From positions 62,001 to 126,000 of the forward strand of contig NZ_OX458932.1 in the NCBI RefSeq assembly GCF_949774925.1: a stretch of DNA of 64,000 nucleotides. Reading direction: 5' to 3'. This document shows, piece by piece, positions 35,807 through 43,836 of this stretch; position 1 is the first letter of the stretch, and each line of letters begins with the position of its first letter. Source of the stretch: Candidatus Methylacidiphilum fumarolicum (GTDB lineage: Bacteria > Verrucomicrobiota > Verrucomicrobiia > Methylacidiphilales > Methylacidiphilaceae). The notes beneath the pieces are model-generated. The model had not been told where the DNA came from. It worked only from the letters and a program-made list of their open reading frames with translations, and did not search any database. The position numbers and the translations under genes were made by a program.

Positions 35807-37438
35807 TTAGAAGCTATAGACAAATTCCAAGCCTACGAAGTAGACCGGTCCATTGGAGGTTCCTAGGAGGGCGGTAGGACTGCCCGTTGGGTTTTGGAAA
35901 GGAAAGCCGTAGTAGCCCAGCACCCCTCTGCCCCAATCCATCCTGTACTCCAACCGGATCATGAAATTATCAGCCAGATCAAACGCAAGCGTTGCCGTGT
36001 ACGCCCAAATGTCGGTGGGGGCATTGTGTCCAGCAAGAATAGAATTCCATCCTGACTCCACCCAGTCCGCACGCTGGGCAATACTGATTATGTCCGTAAT
36101 TTGGTACTTCATGTGGACGGCAGCTCCATACCAGTTCGAAGGCCCACTCGATAAATCGACTGGCAGCCCGCTGATGGCTCCAGGCACCACCGTCACATTG
36201 TTGTTGTAAAAACCCCCTGTAAATTCAAAGCCTAACAAGAGCTTGTCCCGGGCAAACTTCGGAGCCCATGATCCCCACAGATCCCCAAGAAAAAACGCAT
36301 TGTTCTGGTTGAAGGGGCCTTCTCCCCTGATCCCCTGCGCTATCCCATAGGGCTGCGCTACCCCATTGATCGGAGAGGCGCCAAAGCCCGGCGGATTGAC
36401 CCCATTAAACCCATACATTAGAGTGCCGCTCAGCGTCGCATTCTTCCCTTTGGCCTCCCATTGGCTGTTCAAAAACAATAAATAGGCATCGCTATTGTTG
36501 ATCATGTTATTGATATAGCCAAAATATTCCATCCCTCCCCTCGACACGTTAAAGCCCCCATCGGCTATCCCAAAACGGCTCGTCCATTGGTCATCCCACC
36601 GGTAAATCGCTTGCAGTCCTGTAAGGGTGGTCGGCAAAAGATTCGCAAACAAAAGCCCATAGGTAAAATCCAGGTTCACTGGCCGCTCCACTACCTCGTA
36701 GCCAGCCGGATCCACAAACTTCCCTATCTTTATGTCCAACCCATTGCCTATAGGCGCCCGAAAAATCACATACGCTTGCTCTAACCAAAAGCTGGAGGTG
36801 TTAAACGAATACCAAGAACTAGAAGGAACTCCTAAGCCAGTGATCGCATCCGGTGCCCCTACTACCGCATCCTGTCCCACGATAAGATCGGCCCTAAAGC
36901 CTGCCTGCCACCGGTTCTCTTCCGTTAGCGGCTTCTCTAAGGCTAGCTTAAAGGCGTTCATGTTAAAGCCGCCCCCAGGAATCGCATCCACAGGCTCTCG
37001 ACCAGGAATCGCCGGATAGCCTTGGGCAAAGCCAGCCGTGTTGGTCGGCCCTACATAACCCGGCGGAGGAACAAAACCAGGCACTCTATTAAAAGCCGGA
37101 GCGTTGATAAAATTGTAGGTATAGCTGGCGTCCACATACCCACTCAGCACGATCCCCTTGGTGTTCGCTTGCACCGGTATCCCCTGGTCCTCTAGCTTCT
37201 TGGTTAGCTCCTCAATCTGCTTGTTCTTCTCTTCAATCTGTGCAGATGCATCAGAAAGAGGATCAGGATTGGATTTGGATTTTTCTTTTTTAAGGGCCTT
37301 TTTTTTAGTCGAATGAGAATTTTGCGAAGAAGTGTTATCGGCGATGGCTCTAATCGAAAAAAAAGAAAAGAATAAAAAAATAAGTAAGCTAAAACAAAAA
37401 GAGGCAGCAAAGAAGCGGTTGGTAAAACTAAATTTCAC
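35807..37438 (-). CDS. Outer-membrane porin (OmpL-like, BBP2 type)
   Basis: A 543-residue secreted protein: a signal peptide of about 33 residues, a Ser/Lys-rich region, a short coiled coil (about 66-88, Ala-Gln-Ile-Glu-Glu-Lys repeats), and then a long series of amphipathic beta strands rich in Gly, Asn, Phe, Tyr and Trp. It ends in an aromatic residue, Phe, as outer-membrane barrels do. This matches the putative beta-barrel porin-2 family. The coiled coil may span the periplasm toward peptidoglycan. The barrel part uses more GC-rich codons than neighbouring genes. The start is GTG; the cargo is unknown. Confidence 0.82.
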   Translation of the reverse strand: MKFSFTNRFFAASFCFSLLIFLFFSFFSIRAIADNTSSQNSHSTKKKALKKEKSKSNPDPLSDASAQIEEKNKQIEELTKKLEDQGIPVQANTKGIVLSGYVDASYTYNFINAPAFNRVPGFVPPPGYVGPTNTAGFAQGYPAIPGREPVDAIPGGGFNMNAFKLALEKPLTEENRWQAGFRADLIVGQDAVVGAPDAITGLGVPSSSWYSFNTSSFWLEQAYVIFRAPIGNGLDIKIGKFVDPAGYEVVERPVNLDFTYGLLFANLLPTTLTGLQAIYRWDDQWTSRFGIADGGFNVSRGGMEYFGYINNMINNSDAYLLFLNSQWEAKGKNATLSGTLMYGFNGVNPPGFGASPINGVAQPYGIAQGIRGEGPFNQNNAFFLGDLWGSWAPKFARDKLLLGFEFTGGFYNNNVTVVPGAISGLPVDLSSGPSNWYGAAVHMKYQITDIISIAQRADWVESGWNSILAGHNAPTDIWAYTATLAFDLADNFMIRLEYRMDWGRGVLGYYGFPFQNPTGSPTALLGTSNGPVYFVGLEFVYSF

Positions 37439-37627
37439 GGTGAAATCGATCTTTTAAATAATCAAAAAAGACCACCATATTGTCAATAAGTAAAATAGAA
37501 TGTATGGGATTAATGAGCATTGAACTTCAGAATAAGCAGTTGAGCAAGTTAAATATGGCTAATTAATCTCAAAAAAAAGCGCAATTATATTCTGGAATTG
37601 CAAACAAATGGCAACCTCCGAGTTGGA

Positions 37628-39028
37628 ATGATATACGGAAAGTTAGGAGCTATTAGTTTATTGTTTTTTCTTTTTTGTTCATTTCTTAAGGCACAGATAG
37701 TCAAGGATGGGAATAAGCTTGTCTATGTGATTCCTATTAGGGATGAGATTGAACAAACTATGGTGTATGTGGTTAAGCGTGGAGTAAACGAAGCGATTAA
37801 AAGCGGTGCCATAGACTTGATTATTGATTTAAATACCCCAGGGGGACAAGCGGAGTCGATGGAAAAAATCATTCAGCAGATTGAACGTTTTCCATTTCAG
37901 GAAAATACTTTTGCCTTTGTAAATCATAAGGCCTATTCTGCAGGTGCTTTTGTGGCAGCTGCCTGCAGGCATATTTATATGGCTCCGGGTTCGGTTATAG
38001 GTGCAGCAACCCCTGTGATGTTTTCTCCTCAAGGTGGCATACAGAATTTACCGGAAAGTTATGAGAAAAAAATTCTTTCTGCCTATCAAGGATTGATTCG
38101 AGCCATTGCAGAACGGCACGGCCATAATCCAGCTGTTTTTAATGCCATGGTAGACAGAGATAGTGGACTTGTTATAGATGGCAAAGAAATCCTTCCTAAG
38201 GGAAAAGTCTTGACCCTTACCGATACAGAAGCCATTAGGCAGTATGGAAATCCTCCTAAACCTCTTTTAGCCGAAGGCATTGTTCCTAGTTTAGAGCAAT
38301 TGGTCGAAAAAGTTATAGGTACAAAAGCAATAATTATCCAATTGAAACCTACCGGCTTCGAAAAAATAGGCAGGATGATGACCATGCTAGGTCCCCTTTT
38401 TTTGACTCTTGGGCTTCTGCTAGCCTATTTAGAACTTCAGACTGGGGGCATAGCTTTAGGAATCCTTAGTCTTTTCTTTTTTTCCCTTTATTTTTTGGGC
38501 CATTATCTAGCAGGATTAAGTGGTTTTGAGCCATTTTTCCTTTTCCTCTTGGGTGTTTCTTTGGTTTTGGCTGAGGTTTTTTTCTTTCCTGGATTAGTTA
38601 TCCCAACTCTCATGGGGCTCTTAATGGTAGTCATAGCAATACTAACGGCATCGGCAGAAAAATTGCCGACAGAAAATGTGGGAAGTTGGCTTGCTAGGAT
38701 GAGGGAGGGATTGATATCTTTGATAATTGCTATAGGTTCAGCCTTTCTGCTTATATTTGCTTTTTCCCGTTTTATTCCAAAAAGAGTTTCGATTGCGTGG
38801 AATAAAGAGCCGCAACAAAAGAATGAGCGGACCGACGAGCTGTTTGTTGGGATGGAAGGACAAGCAGTCACAGTCCTTAGACCAAGTGGTTTGGGAAGAT
38901 TCAAGGGGAAGGTGGTAGATGTCGTAAGTCTTGGGGAGTTTATTGCTGAAGGCACTCCAATTCGGATTGTTCGAATCGAGGGGATCCGGATTGTTGTCGA
39001 AGCAGTGGATGTAAAGAGTAAAGAATAG
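37628..39028 (+). CDS. NfeD-family membrane serine protease
   Basis: From the ATG at 37628 the protein has 466 residues: a signal/anchor sequence, a ClpP/SppA-like protease domain (Asn-Thr-Pro-Gly-Gly, then the nucleophile in Ala-Tyr-Ser-Ala-Gly-Ala-Phe), a block of membrane helices, and a C-terminal OB-fold NfeD domain. Such proteins pair with flotillin-like partners and cut membrane proteins. A shorter NfeD protein and FloA follow, but 1.3 kb of element remnant separates them from this gene. The TAG stop coincides with the first bases shared by remnants A and B, so the extreme C-terminus may have been altered by the insertion. A TTG at 37598 is a possible earlier start. Confidence 0.85.
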   Translation: MIYGKLGAISLLFFLFCSFLKAQIVKDGNKLVYVIPIRDEIEQTMVYVVKRGVNEAIKSGAIDLIIDLNTPGGQAESMEKIIQQIERFPFQENTFAFVNHKAYSAGAFVAAACRHIYMAPGSVIGAATPVMFSPQGGIQNLPESYEKKILSAYQGLIRAIAERHGHNPAVFNAMVDRDSGLVIDGKEILPKGKVLTLTDTEAIRQYGNPPKPLLAEGIVPSLEQLVEKVIGTKAIIIQLKPTGFEKIGRMMTMLGPLFLTLGLLLAYLELQTGGIALGILSLFFFSLYFLGHYLAGLSGFEPFFLFLLGVSLVLAEVFFFPGLVIPTLMGLLMVVIAILTASAEKLPTENVGSWLARMREGLISLIIAIGSAFLLIFAFSRFIPKRVSIAWNKEPQQKNERTDELFVGMEGQAVTVLRPSGLGRFKGKVVDVVSLGEFIAEGTPIRIVRIEGIRIVVEAVDVKSKE

Positions 39029-40288
39029 TTATTGCTATTGTGATGCCGTCCAGCAATCCATAGACATGGCGAACATCTATTCGTCAAAGAAGTTTAGCGC
39101 GCTGATCGGTCGGAGCCTCAGTAGGCAGTAGCGCAAAGCGGCGGGAAGGGGAGTCGCCCGAAAGAACTCTCTGCGGGTGATCGGCCAAAAGGCGAGGAGA
39201 GCGCCGCACAAGCACGTAGGCCAGAGTTTCCAGAGCCGGACAAAAGGGGATCTGAAGGATCAGTGGGAAATGCTAGAAAGGTTTTGTCTGGCCCAAGGCA
39301 AGACGGTGGATAAGCGGCTCGAGGATGGAAAGCAGCGGACTAAACTCCAAGAGAAAGAATTTCCTCACCTCTGATGGAGGGAGGGTACAGGGTGAGCCCT
39401 TCGATGGTCATGGTGGCTCGCACGGGCTGGCTGGCCTGGTTCGGTTTCGGATGGCCCCTAGAAGTTGTGCTAGTCTCATGGAATCAAAATCCCCGACATG
39501 AACGGGCAAATCCCTCTCTTTGCAGGGAAAGATGACCAAGGAGCTCCTTTCGACCCTTCCCTGCTTTCCCAAGCCCTCTTTACGGGTTGCGCAAAAGAAA
39601 AGACAAGAGGTCATAGAATCAGCCAAGGAAGCCGGATATGACGATGCGCCGAACGATTCAGATGGAGGGTCTGCTGCTAAAATAGAAAAAGCGCCAGATG
39701 CTAGAGGACTTTGGCCTACGCTACGCAGCCGAGAAGGAGCGGTTTCTTGTCTATTATTCTGACTTGGACCATTTCGCGGAAAGCTTCTCACGAACGCAAA
39801 GAGCGTGATCGGATAACATCATCTGGATGTAAAAGCCTAAGCGGGTAGTCAGCAAGAATGTGGAAGGTAGCCCTCCAGGATGCCTATGAAACAATCAAAA
39901 ATGGTTGTAGCTTTGATGGTAAGGATTGGGTCAAAAATCTATAAGAAAGAAAAATGGACAGAAGAAGAAAAGAGATGGGCTTTCTGGGTATTAAATTCTC
40001 CGCAGCGGATCGCTTGTGTGTTAGGAAAAAGAAAGCCGCCCGCTTCTACATTTCACCTCACAAAAGAGAGGCAAGAGGCCATCCTTTTCAGGTTACGAAA
40101 GGACTTACAAAAGGTAATCGGCAGGCTGCTAAGAGTGAGGGAAGCTAGATCTATTCTGTATGATGAAGAAATGTATTGGACTTATGAAATGGTCTTAGCG
40201 ATCCCAGGGCCTCCCAGTCCAAAATTAAGGCGAAAAGAACGAACTTGAGTCAGGCCTAAGGAAGTCTCAAGTATATTTTTAGGAACAG
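39026..40288 (+). mobile_element. TnpB-like element remnant A
   Basis: A decayed element whose left end (TAGTTATTG...TGATGCC, then ATGGCGAAC, CTATTCG) and right end (GTCTTAGCGATCCCAGG... to TTTTTAGGAACAG) match remnant B. The 5' part reads as a basic N-terminal region with one in-frame stop (starting Met-Ala-Asn-Ile-Tyr-Ser near 39069). The 3' part holds an open stretch at 39880-40248 with Leu-Thr-Glu-Glu-Glu-Lys and an Arg-rich region like the N-terminal lobe of TnpB-type nucleases. RuvC and zinc-finger parts are absent, so there is a large internal deletion. Apparent open frames here (39177-39374, 39520-39762, 39880-40248) are fragments and not genes. Confidence 0.65.
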
Positions 40289-40310
40289 TTAAATTAACTG
40301 AAGCCATGCG

Positions 40311-40781
40311 GTGAAACTCTTGCTTTTGATATTGATTATTACTGGTGGTCTTGGGCTTTTCTTTGAATCTTTTTTTCCAGGCTATATTCTGGCATTATTA
40401 GGTTCTTCTTTGTTGTTGTCAGCTATAGTCTTAGGTTTTGTCTTTTATGGTCTCATGGGAGGATTCATAGTATTTGGGATTGAACTTGTCGTCTTGCTCT
40501 TGATCTTTTGGTTGGGGATCGTAGTTTTCCCCAAGACTGGGCTAAAAAAGAAGATGGAGCTTTTGGTGACAAATAAGGAAGAAGAAGGCAATGAGACCAA
40601 TTTGTATCTAGGAAAAGAAGGTAGATGCGAGTCTCCATGCAAGCCGCATGGTTTTGTTCGCATAGATTCAAAAAGAGTAGAGGCAGTATCTGAAACAGGA
40701 TATATTGAAGAAGGAGTAAAGATAAAAGTGGTAGGAATCAGGGAAGGGAAAGCAATTGTAAGAGCTATAAAAACTGAATAG
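40311..40781 (+). CDS. Short NfeD-like membrane protein
   Basis: A 156-residue protein with three to four transmembrane helices (to about residue 80) and a soluble C-terminal beta-rich domain (from about 95) of NfeD OB-fold type, with no protease domain. Such short forms (NfeD1b) are usually encoded next to flotillin-like FloA, as here: floA begins 13 bases after the stop. The start is GTG. It probably binds FloA at the membrane. Confidence 0.8.
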   Translation: MKLLLLILIITGGLGLFFESFFPGYILALLGSSLLLSAIVLGFVFYGLMGGFIVFGIELVVLLLIFWLGIVVFPKTGLKKKMELLVTNKEEEGNETNLYLGKEGRCESPCKPHGFVRIDSKRVEAVSETGYIEEGVKIKVVGIREGKAIVRAIKTE

Positions 40782-40794
40782 CTTTTTTTCATTA

Positions 40795-41841
40795 ATGATA
40801 CTAAGCCTGTTAAACAATAAACAAGGGGATTTTGTGATTAGCTGGATTTTGATTGTCTTTTTACTCATTGTTCTGCTGATTGTTGCAGCAATCCTATTCA
40901 ATTTTATTGGATTATGGGTAAAGGCAATGATTACAGGAGCTGCTGTCAGCTTACTGAATCTCGTTGCCATGAGACTTAGAGGAATTCCTCCCTCGTTGAT
41001 TGTTAACACAAGAATCACCGCAGTCCGTTCTGGTCTATCTATTTCCACAGCTCAATTAGAATCCCATTATTTGGCAGGTGGTAATGTGGAGCATGTCGTA
41101 CGAGCATTGGTAGCAGCGGATAGGGCGGGGATCCCCTTAACATTCAACAGAGCCTGTGCCATTGATCTGGCAACCATAGGAACCGGGAAAAGTGTATTTG
41201 AGGCTGTTCGCACAAGCGTTAATCCTAAAGTAATCGATTGTCCTTTTCAAGTTGGAGGGCCAACCTACATTGCAGGGGTAGCTAAGGACGGAATAACAGT
41301 AAAAGCCAAAGCAAGAGTGACCGTTAGAACAAATTTGGAAAGATTTGTAGGAGGAGCGACCGAAGAAACCATTATTGCTCGAGTAGGAGAGGGCATAGTG
41401 ACGACCATAGGAATGGCTAATACGTACAAGGAAGTATTAGAACATCCTGATCGGATATCGAAGATAGTGCTTCAGAAAGGATTGGATTCAGGTACAGCTT
41501 TTGAGATTTTATCGATAGATATTGCTGAAGTGATCATAGGAGATAATGTAGGAGCAAAACTTCAAGCTGAGCAGGCAGAAGCAGATAAAAGGGTAGCACA
41601 GGCGAAAGCAGAAGTCAGAAGAGCGGCCGCTGTAGCTCTAGAACAGGAAATGAAGGCTAAAGTCGAAGAGATGAGAGCCAAAGTGGTGGAAGCTGAGTCT
41701 CAGATCCCCTTAGCCATTTCTGAAGCTTTTAAAAAAGGCTATCTTGGAGTGATGGATTATTATAGGTTGCGTAACATTCAAGCAGATACCCAAATGCGGG
41801 CTAGTATTTCAGGTGAAACATCTTCTACAACTCCCCCTTAA
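40795..41841 (+). CDS. floA: Flotillin-like protein FloA
   Basis: A 348-residue protein of the FloA (YqfA) family: an N-terminal membrane hairpin (about 12-50), an SPFH/PHB domain (about 55-230) and a C-terminal Ala/Glu/Lys-rich coiled coil (about 240-300). FloA scaffolds functional membrane microdomains in bacteria. The conserved beginnings [13 protein letters not shown] and [10 protein letters not shown] are clear. Adjacent NfeD genes fit the known pairing. A second start, GTG at about 40834, would shorten it by 13 residues. Confidence 0.92.
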   Translation: MILSLLNNKQGDFVISWILIVFLLIVLLIVAAILFNFIGLWVKAMITGAAVSLLNLVAMRLRGIPPSLIVNTRITAVRSGLSISTAQLESHYLAGGNVEHVVRALVAADRAGIPLTFNRACAIDLATIGTGKSVFEAVRTSVNPKVIDCPFQVGGPTYIAGVAKDGITVKAKARVTVRTNLERFVGGATEETIIARVGEGIVTTIGMANTYKEVLEHPDRISKIVLQKGLDSGTAFEILSIDIAEVIIGDNVGAKLQAEQAEADKRVAQAKAEVRRAAAVALEQEMKAKVEEMRAKVVEAESQIPLAISEAFKKGYLGVMDYYRLRNIQADTQMRASISGETSSTTPP

Positions 41842-41863
41842 CAGACTACTTCTCAAACTGCTT

Positions 41864-42346
41864 ATGAAAGACTTCGTCCCTTTCCTCTTTTTTCTCCTTC
41901 TTGTCGCTTTACAGGTGTTCTATGGATTGAGAAGAGGGAGGAAAAGTAAGACTTCCTCTAGCCGTGTTCCTTTTCCTTGGGAAAAAGAGAAGCAGCCACC
42001 GGAGGAAAAACACTCCACTTCTATGGCAACAAAGGAAGAGAGTATCAAGGAATCAATACCCCTCCCCTTAGAAAAAGAGTTGCCTGTTATTTTTCCAGCG
42101 AAAGAAATAACATCCCTGAAAGAAGCACCCCTCCCAAAGGAGATATTGGGGAAAAAAGAGGACTGGGATATTTTTTCATACGAGGAAAAGAAACCAATGG
42201 AAAAAGGGATTTCTAAAAAAGAGCTGGTGGCCCTTCTCAAAGAGACCAGTAATTTAAGAAAGGTGGTGATCTTAGCTGAAATTATTGGCCCTCCTCTTTC
42301 CATTTCAAGCAGGGAAAAGGGAATGTTTGGGGACAATGATTTGTAA
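41864..42346 (+). CDS. Unknown single-pass membrane protein
   Basis: I do not recognise a family for this 160-residue protein. It has one N-terminal membrane segment (about residues 4-20), a basic stop-transfer patch, a long Pro/Glu/Lys-rich linker, and a compact C-terminal block (about 115-160: Ser-Lys-Lys-Glu-Leu...Glu-Ile-Ile-Gly-Pro-Pro-Leu-Ser) that looks conserved. It begins 22 bases after floA and belongs to that transcript. A partner for FloA/NfeD is a reasonable guess. The longer frame beginning at 41813 overlaps floA and is less likely. Confidence 0.6.
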   Translation: MKDFVPFLFFLLLVALQVFYGLRRGRKSKTSSSRVPFPWEKEKQPPEEKHSTSMATKEESIKESIPLPLEKELPVIFPAKEITSLKEAPLPKEILGKKEDWDIFSYEEKKPMEKGISKKELVALLKETSNLRKVVILAEIIGPPLSISSREKGMFGDNDL

Positions 42347-42414
42347 AGAATATTTGTAAAGAATAATTACTTAGTTTGAGAAAATAGTTGTTGTACAGTA
42401 AGACATTCTTGGTC

Positions 42415-43830
42415 ATGGGCAAAAGAAAAGGCTTGCAGAATTTCTTATTTTTCTTTGGCATCCTTCCTTTCTTTTTTTGGTTTTTTCTCCGCACTATTCA
42501 AGCAGAAGAAAAAAAGGGAGACATTCTTTATTATACTTGCACGATGCACCCCAGCGTCAAATCAAAAACTCCTGGAAAATGCCCTATTTGTTCGATGGAC
42601 CTAGTGCCCGTTTATGCTTCCAGTTTTGAAACAAAAGCTGAGCAAAAGATTCCAAAAGAAACCCCGGAAGCCTCTCCCTTTTTTATTCCTCCAGAAAGGC
42701 TTCAGGCTATTGGAGTAAGGACCGAGGAGGTACAAGTCCGAAAGTTAAAACTTGAAATTAAGGCACCAGCCATTGTTTCAATCAACGAGTCAAAAATTTA
42801 CGATATTAATGTCAAGGCGGGCAATGGGTATATTATCAAATTATATGCCAACTATGTAGGCAAGCATTTTTCCAAGGGGGAAACACTGGCAACTATATTA
42901 AGCCAGGATTGGGTTCAGGCGCAGATGGATTATATAAAGGCTTATAGAGCATGGCGGAGGAGCCTTTTAGTAAAAAAAGATAATCCGATACTGCTCGATC
43001 AACAATTTTATCACATTCGTGCTAGACTGCGTGTTTGGGATCTTAATGAGGATCAAATAAGGGAGCTTGAAAAATATGCTTGGTCGATGTCTGTCAACGA
43101 TGTGCGAACAGCAAAGGGTATTCGTGGAACGTTTGAGCTCCGTTCTCCCATAGAGGGGCATATCCATGAAAAAAATGTTTATGAAGGGATGTATTTTACA
43201 GCCGGCCAGTCCTTACTCAAGATCGTTGGTCTACAAGATGTGTGGATTTTGGCTGAACTACCAGAAGATCAGGCTCGATATATTGCAATTGGTCTTCCTT
43301 GTCAGATAAGCTTCCCTGCTTTGCCAGAAAAAACATTCGAAGCCAAAATCGATTTTATCCAACCCCATTTTGCTGAAGAGACTCGCCGATTGCAGGTGAG
43401 GGTTGTTCTGCCTAACCCACATCACATTCTGCATCCAGGGATGTACGCTGATTTTAAAACAACAATAGATTTTGGCACTAGGCTTGCTGTAGCTGAAGAT
43501 GCGGTGATCCCCACAGGAGAACGCTACGTAGTTTTTCTCGACCATGGGGGAGGCCACTTGGAGCCAAAATTTGTGGAAATTGGAGATAAAATAGAAGGCT
43601 ATTATATTGTCCGAGGGGGGGTAAAAGAGGGGGATCGAGTGGTCAGTGGAGCCAATTTTTTGATCGATGCAGAAGCCAGGGTTCAGGGAGCCTTAAAAAT
43701 ATGGAGTAGCGATCATTATCCCATGAAAGAGAAAAAAGATTCAGGAGAGAAGCAAGAACCTCAACAGATGCCTCCTTCCCATATGCATGGAATACCTCAT
43801 TCCCATATGCATGGGATGCCAGGCATGTAA
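42415..43830 (+). CDS. cusB: RND efflux periplasmic adaptor (CusB/CzcB type)
   Basis: A 471-residue membrane-fusion protein for heavy-metal export. After a signal segment it carries a heavy-metal-binding domain: Tyr-Thr-Cys-Thr-Met-His-Pro (40-46) and Lys-Cys-Pro-Ile-Cys-Ser-Met-Asp-Leu (55-63). The adaptor body follows with lipoyl-like and beta-barrel domains and an alpha-hairpin near 170-235. The tail is rich in His and Met (repeats of Met-His-Gly), suitable for Cu or Ag. The ATG at 42415 is preferred to an upstream TTG at 42388. cusA starts 6 bases later; no outer-membrane CusC gene is adjacent. Confidence 0.9.
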   Translation: MGKRKGLQNFLFFFGILPFFFWFFLRTIQAEEKKGDILYYTCTMHPSVKSKTPGKCPICSMDLVPVYASSFETKAEQKIPKETPEASPFFIPPERLQAIGVRTEEVQVRKLKLEIKAPAIVSINESKIYDINVKAGNGYIIKLYANYVGKHFSKGETLATILSQDWVQAQMDYIKAYRAWRRSLLVKKDNPILLDQQFYHIRARLRVWDLNEDQIRELEKYAWSMSVNDVRTAKGIRGTFELRSPIEGHIHEKNVYEGMYFTAGQSLLKIVGLQDVWILAELPEDQARYIAIGLPCQISFPALPEKTFEAKIDFIQPHFAEETRRLQVRVVLPNPHHILHPGMYADFKTTIDFGTRLAVAEDAVIPTGERYVVFLDHGGGHLEPKFVEIGDKIEGYYIVRGGVKEGDRVVSGANFLIDAEARVQGALKIWSSDHYPMKEKKDSGEKQEPQQMPPSHMHGIPHSHMHGMPGM

Positions 43831-43836
43831 ATATCA

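Noticed and set aside
39520-39762. An 80-codon frame in the same region
   Set aside because: Fragment of the decayed element; no start signal and no conservation visible.
39880-40248. A 122-codon rightward frame that might be a small gene
   Set aside because: It lies inside remnant A, resembles an inner piece of a TnpB-like protein, and joins directly to the element's right end.
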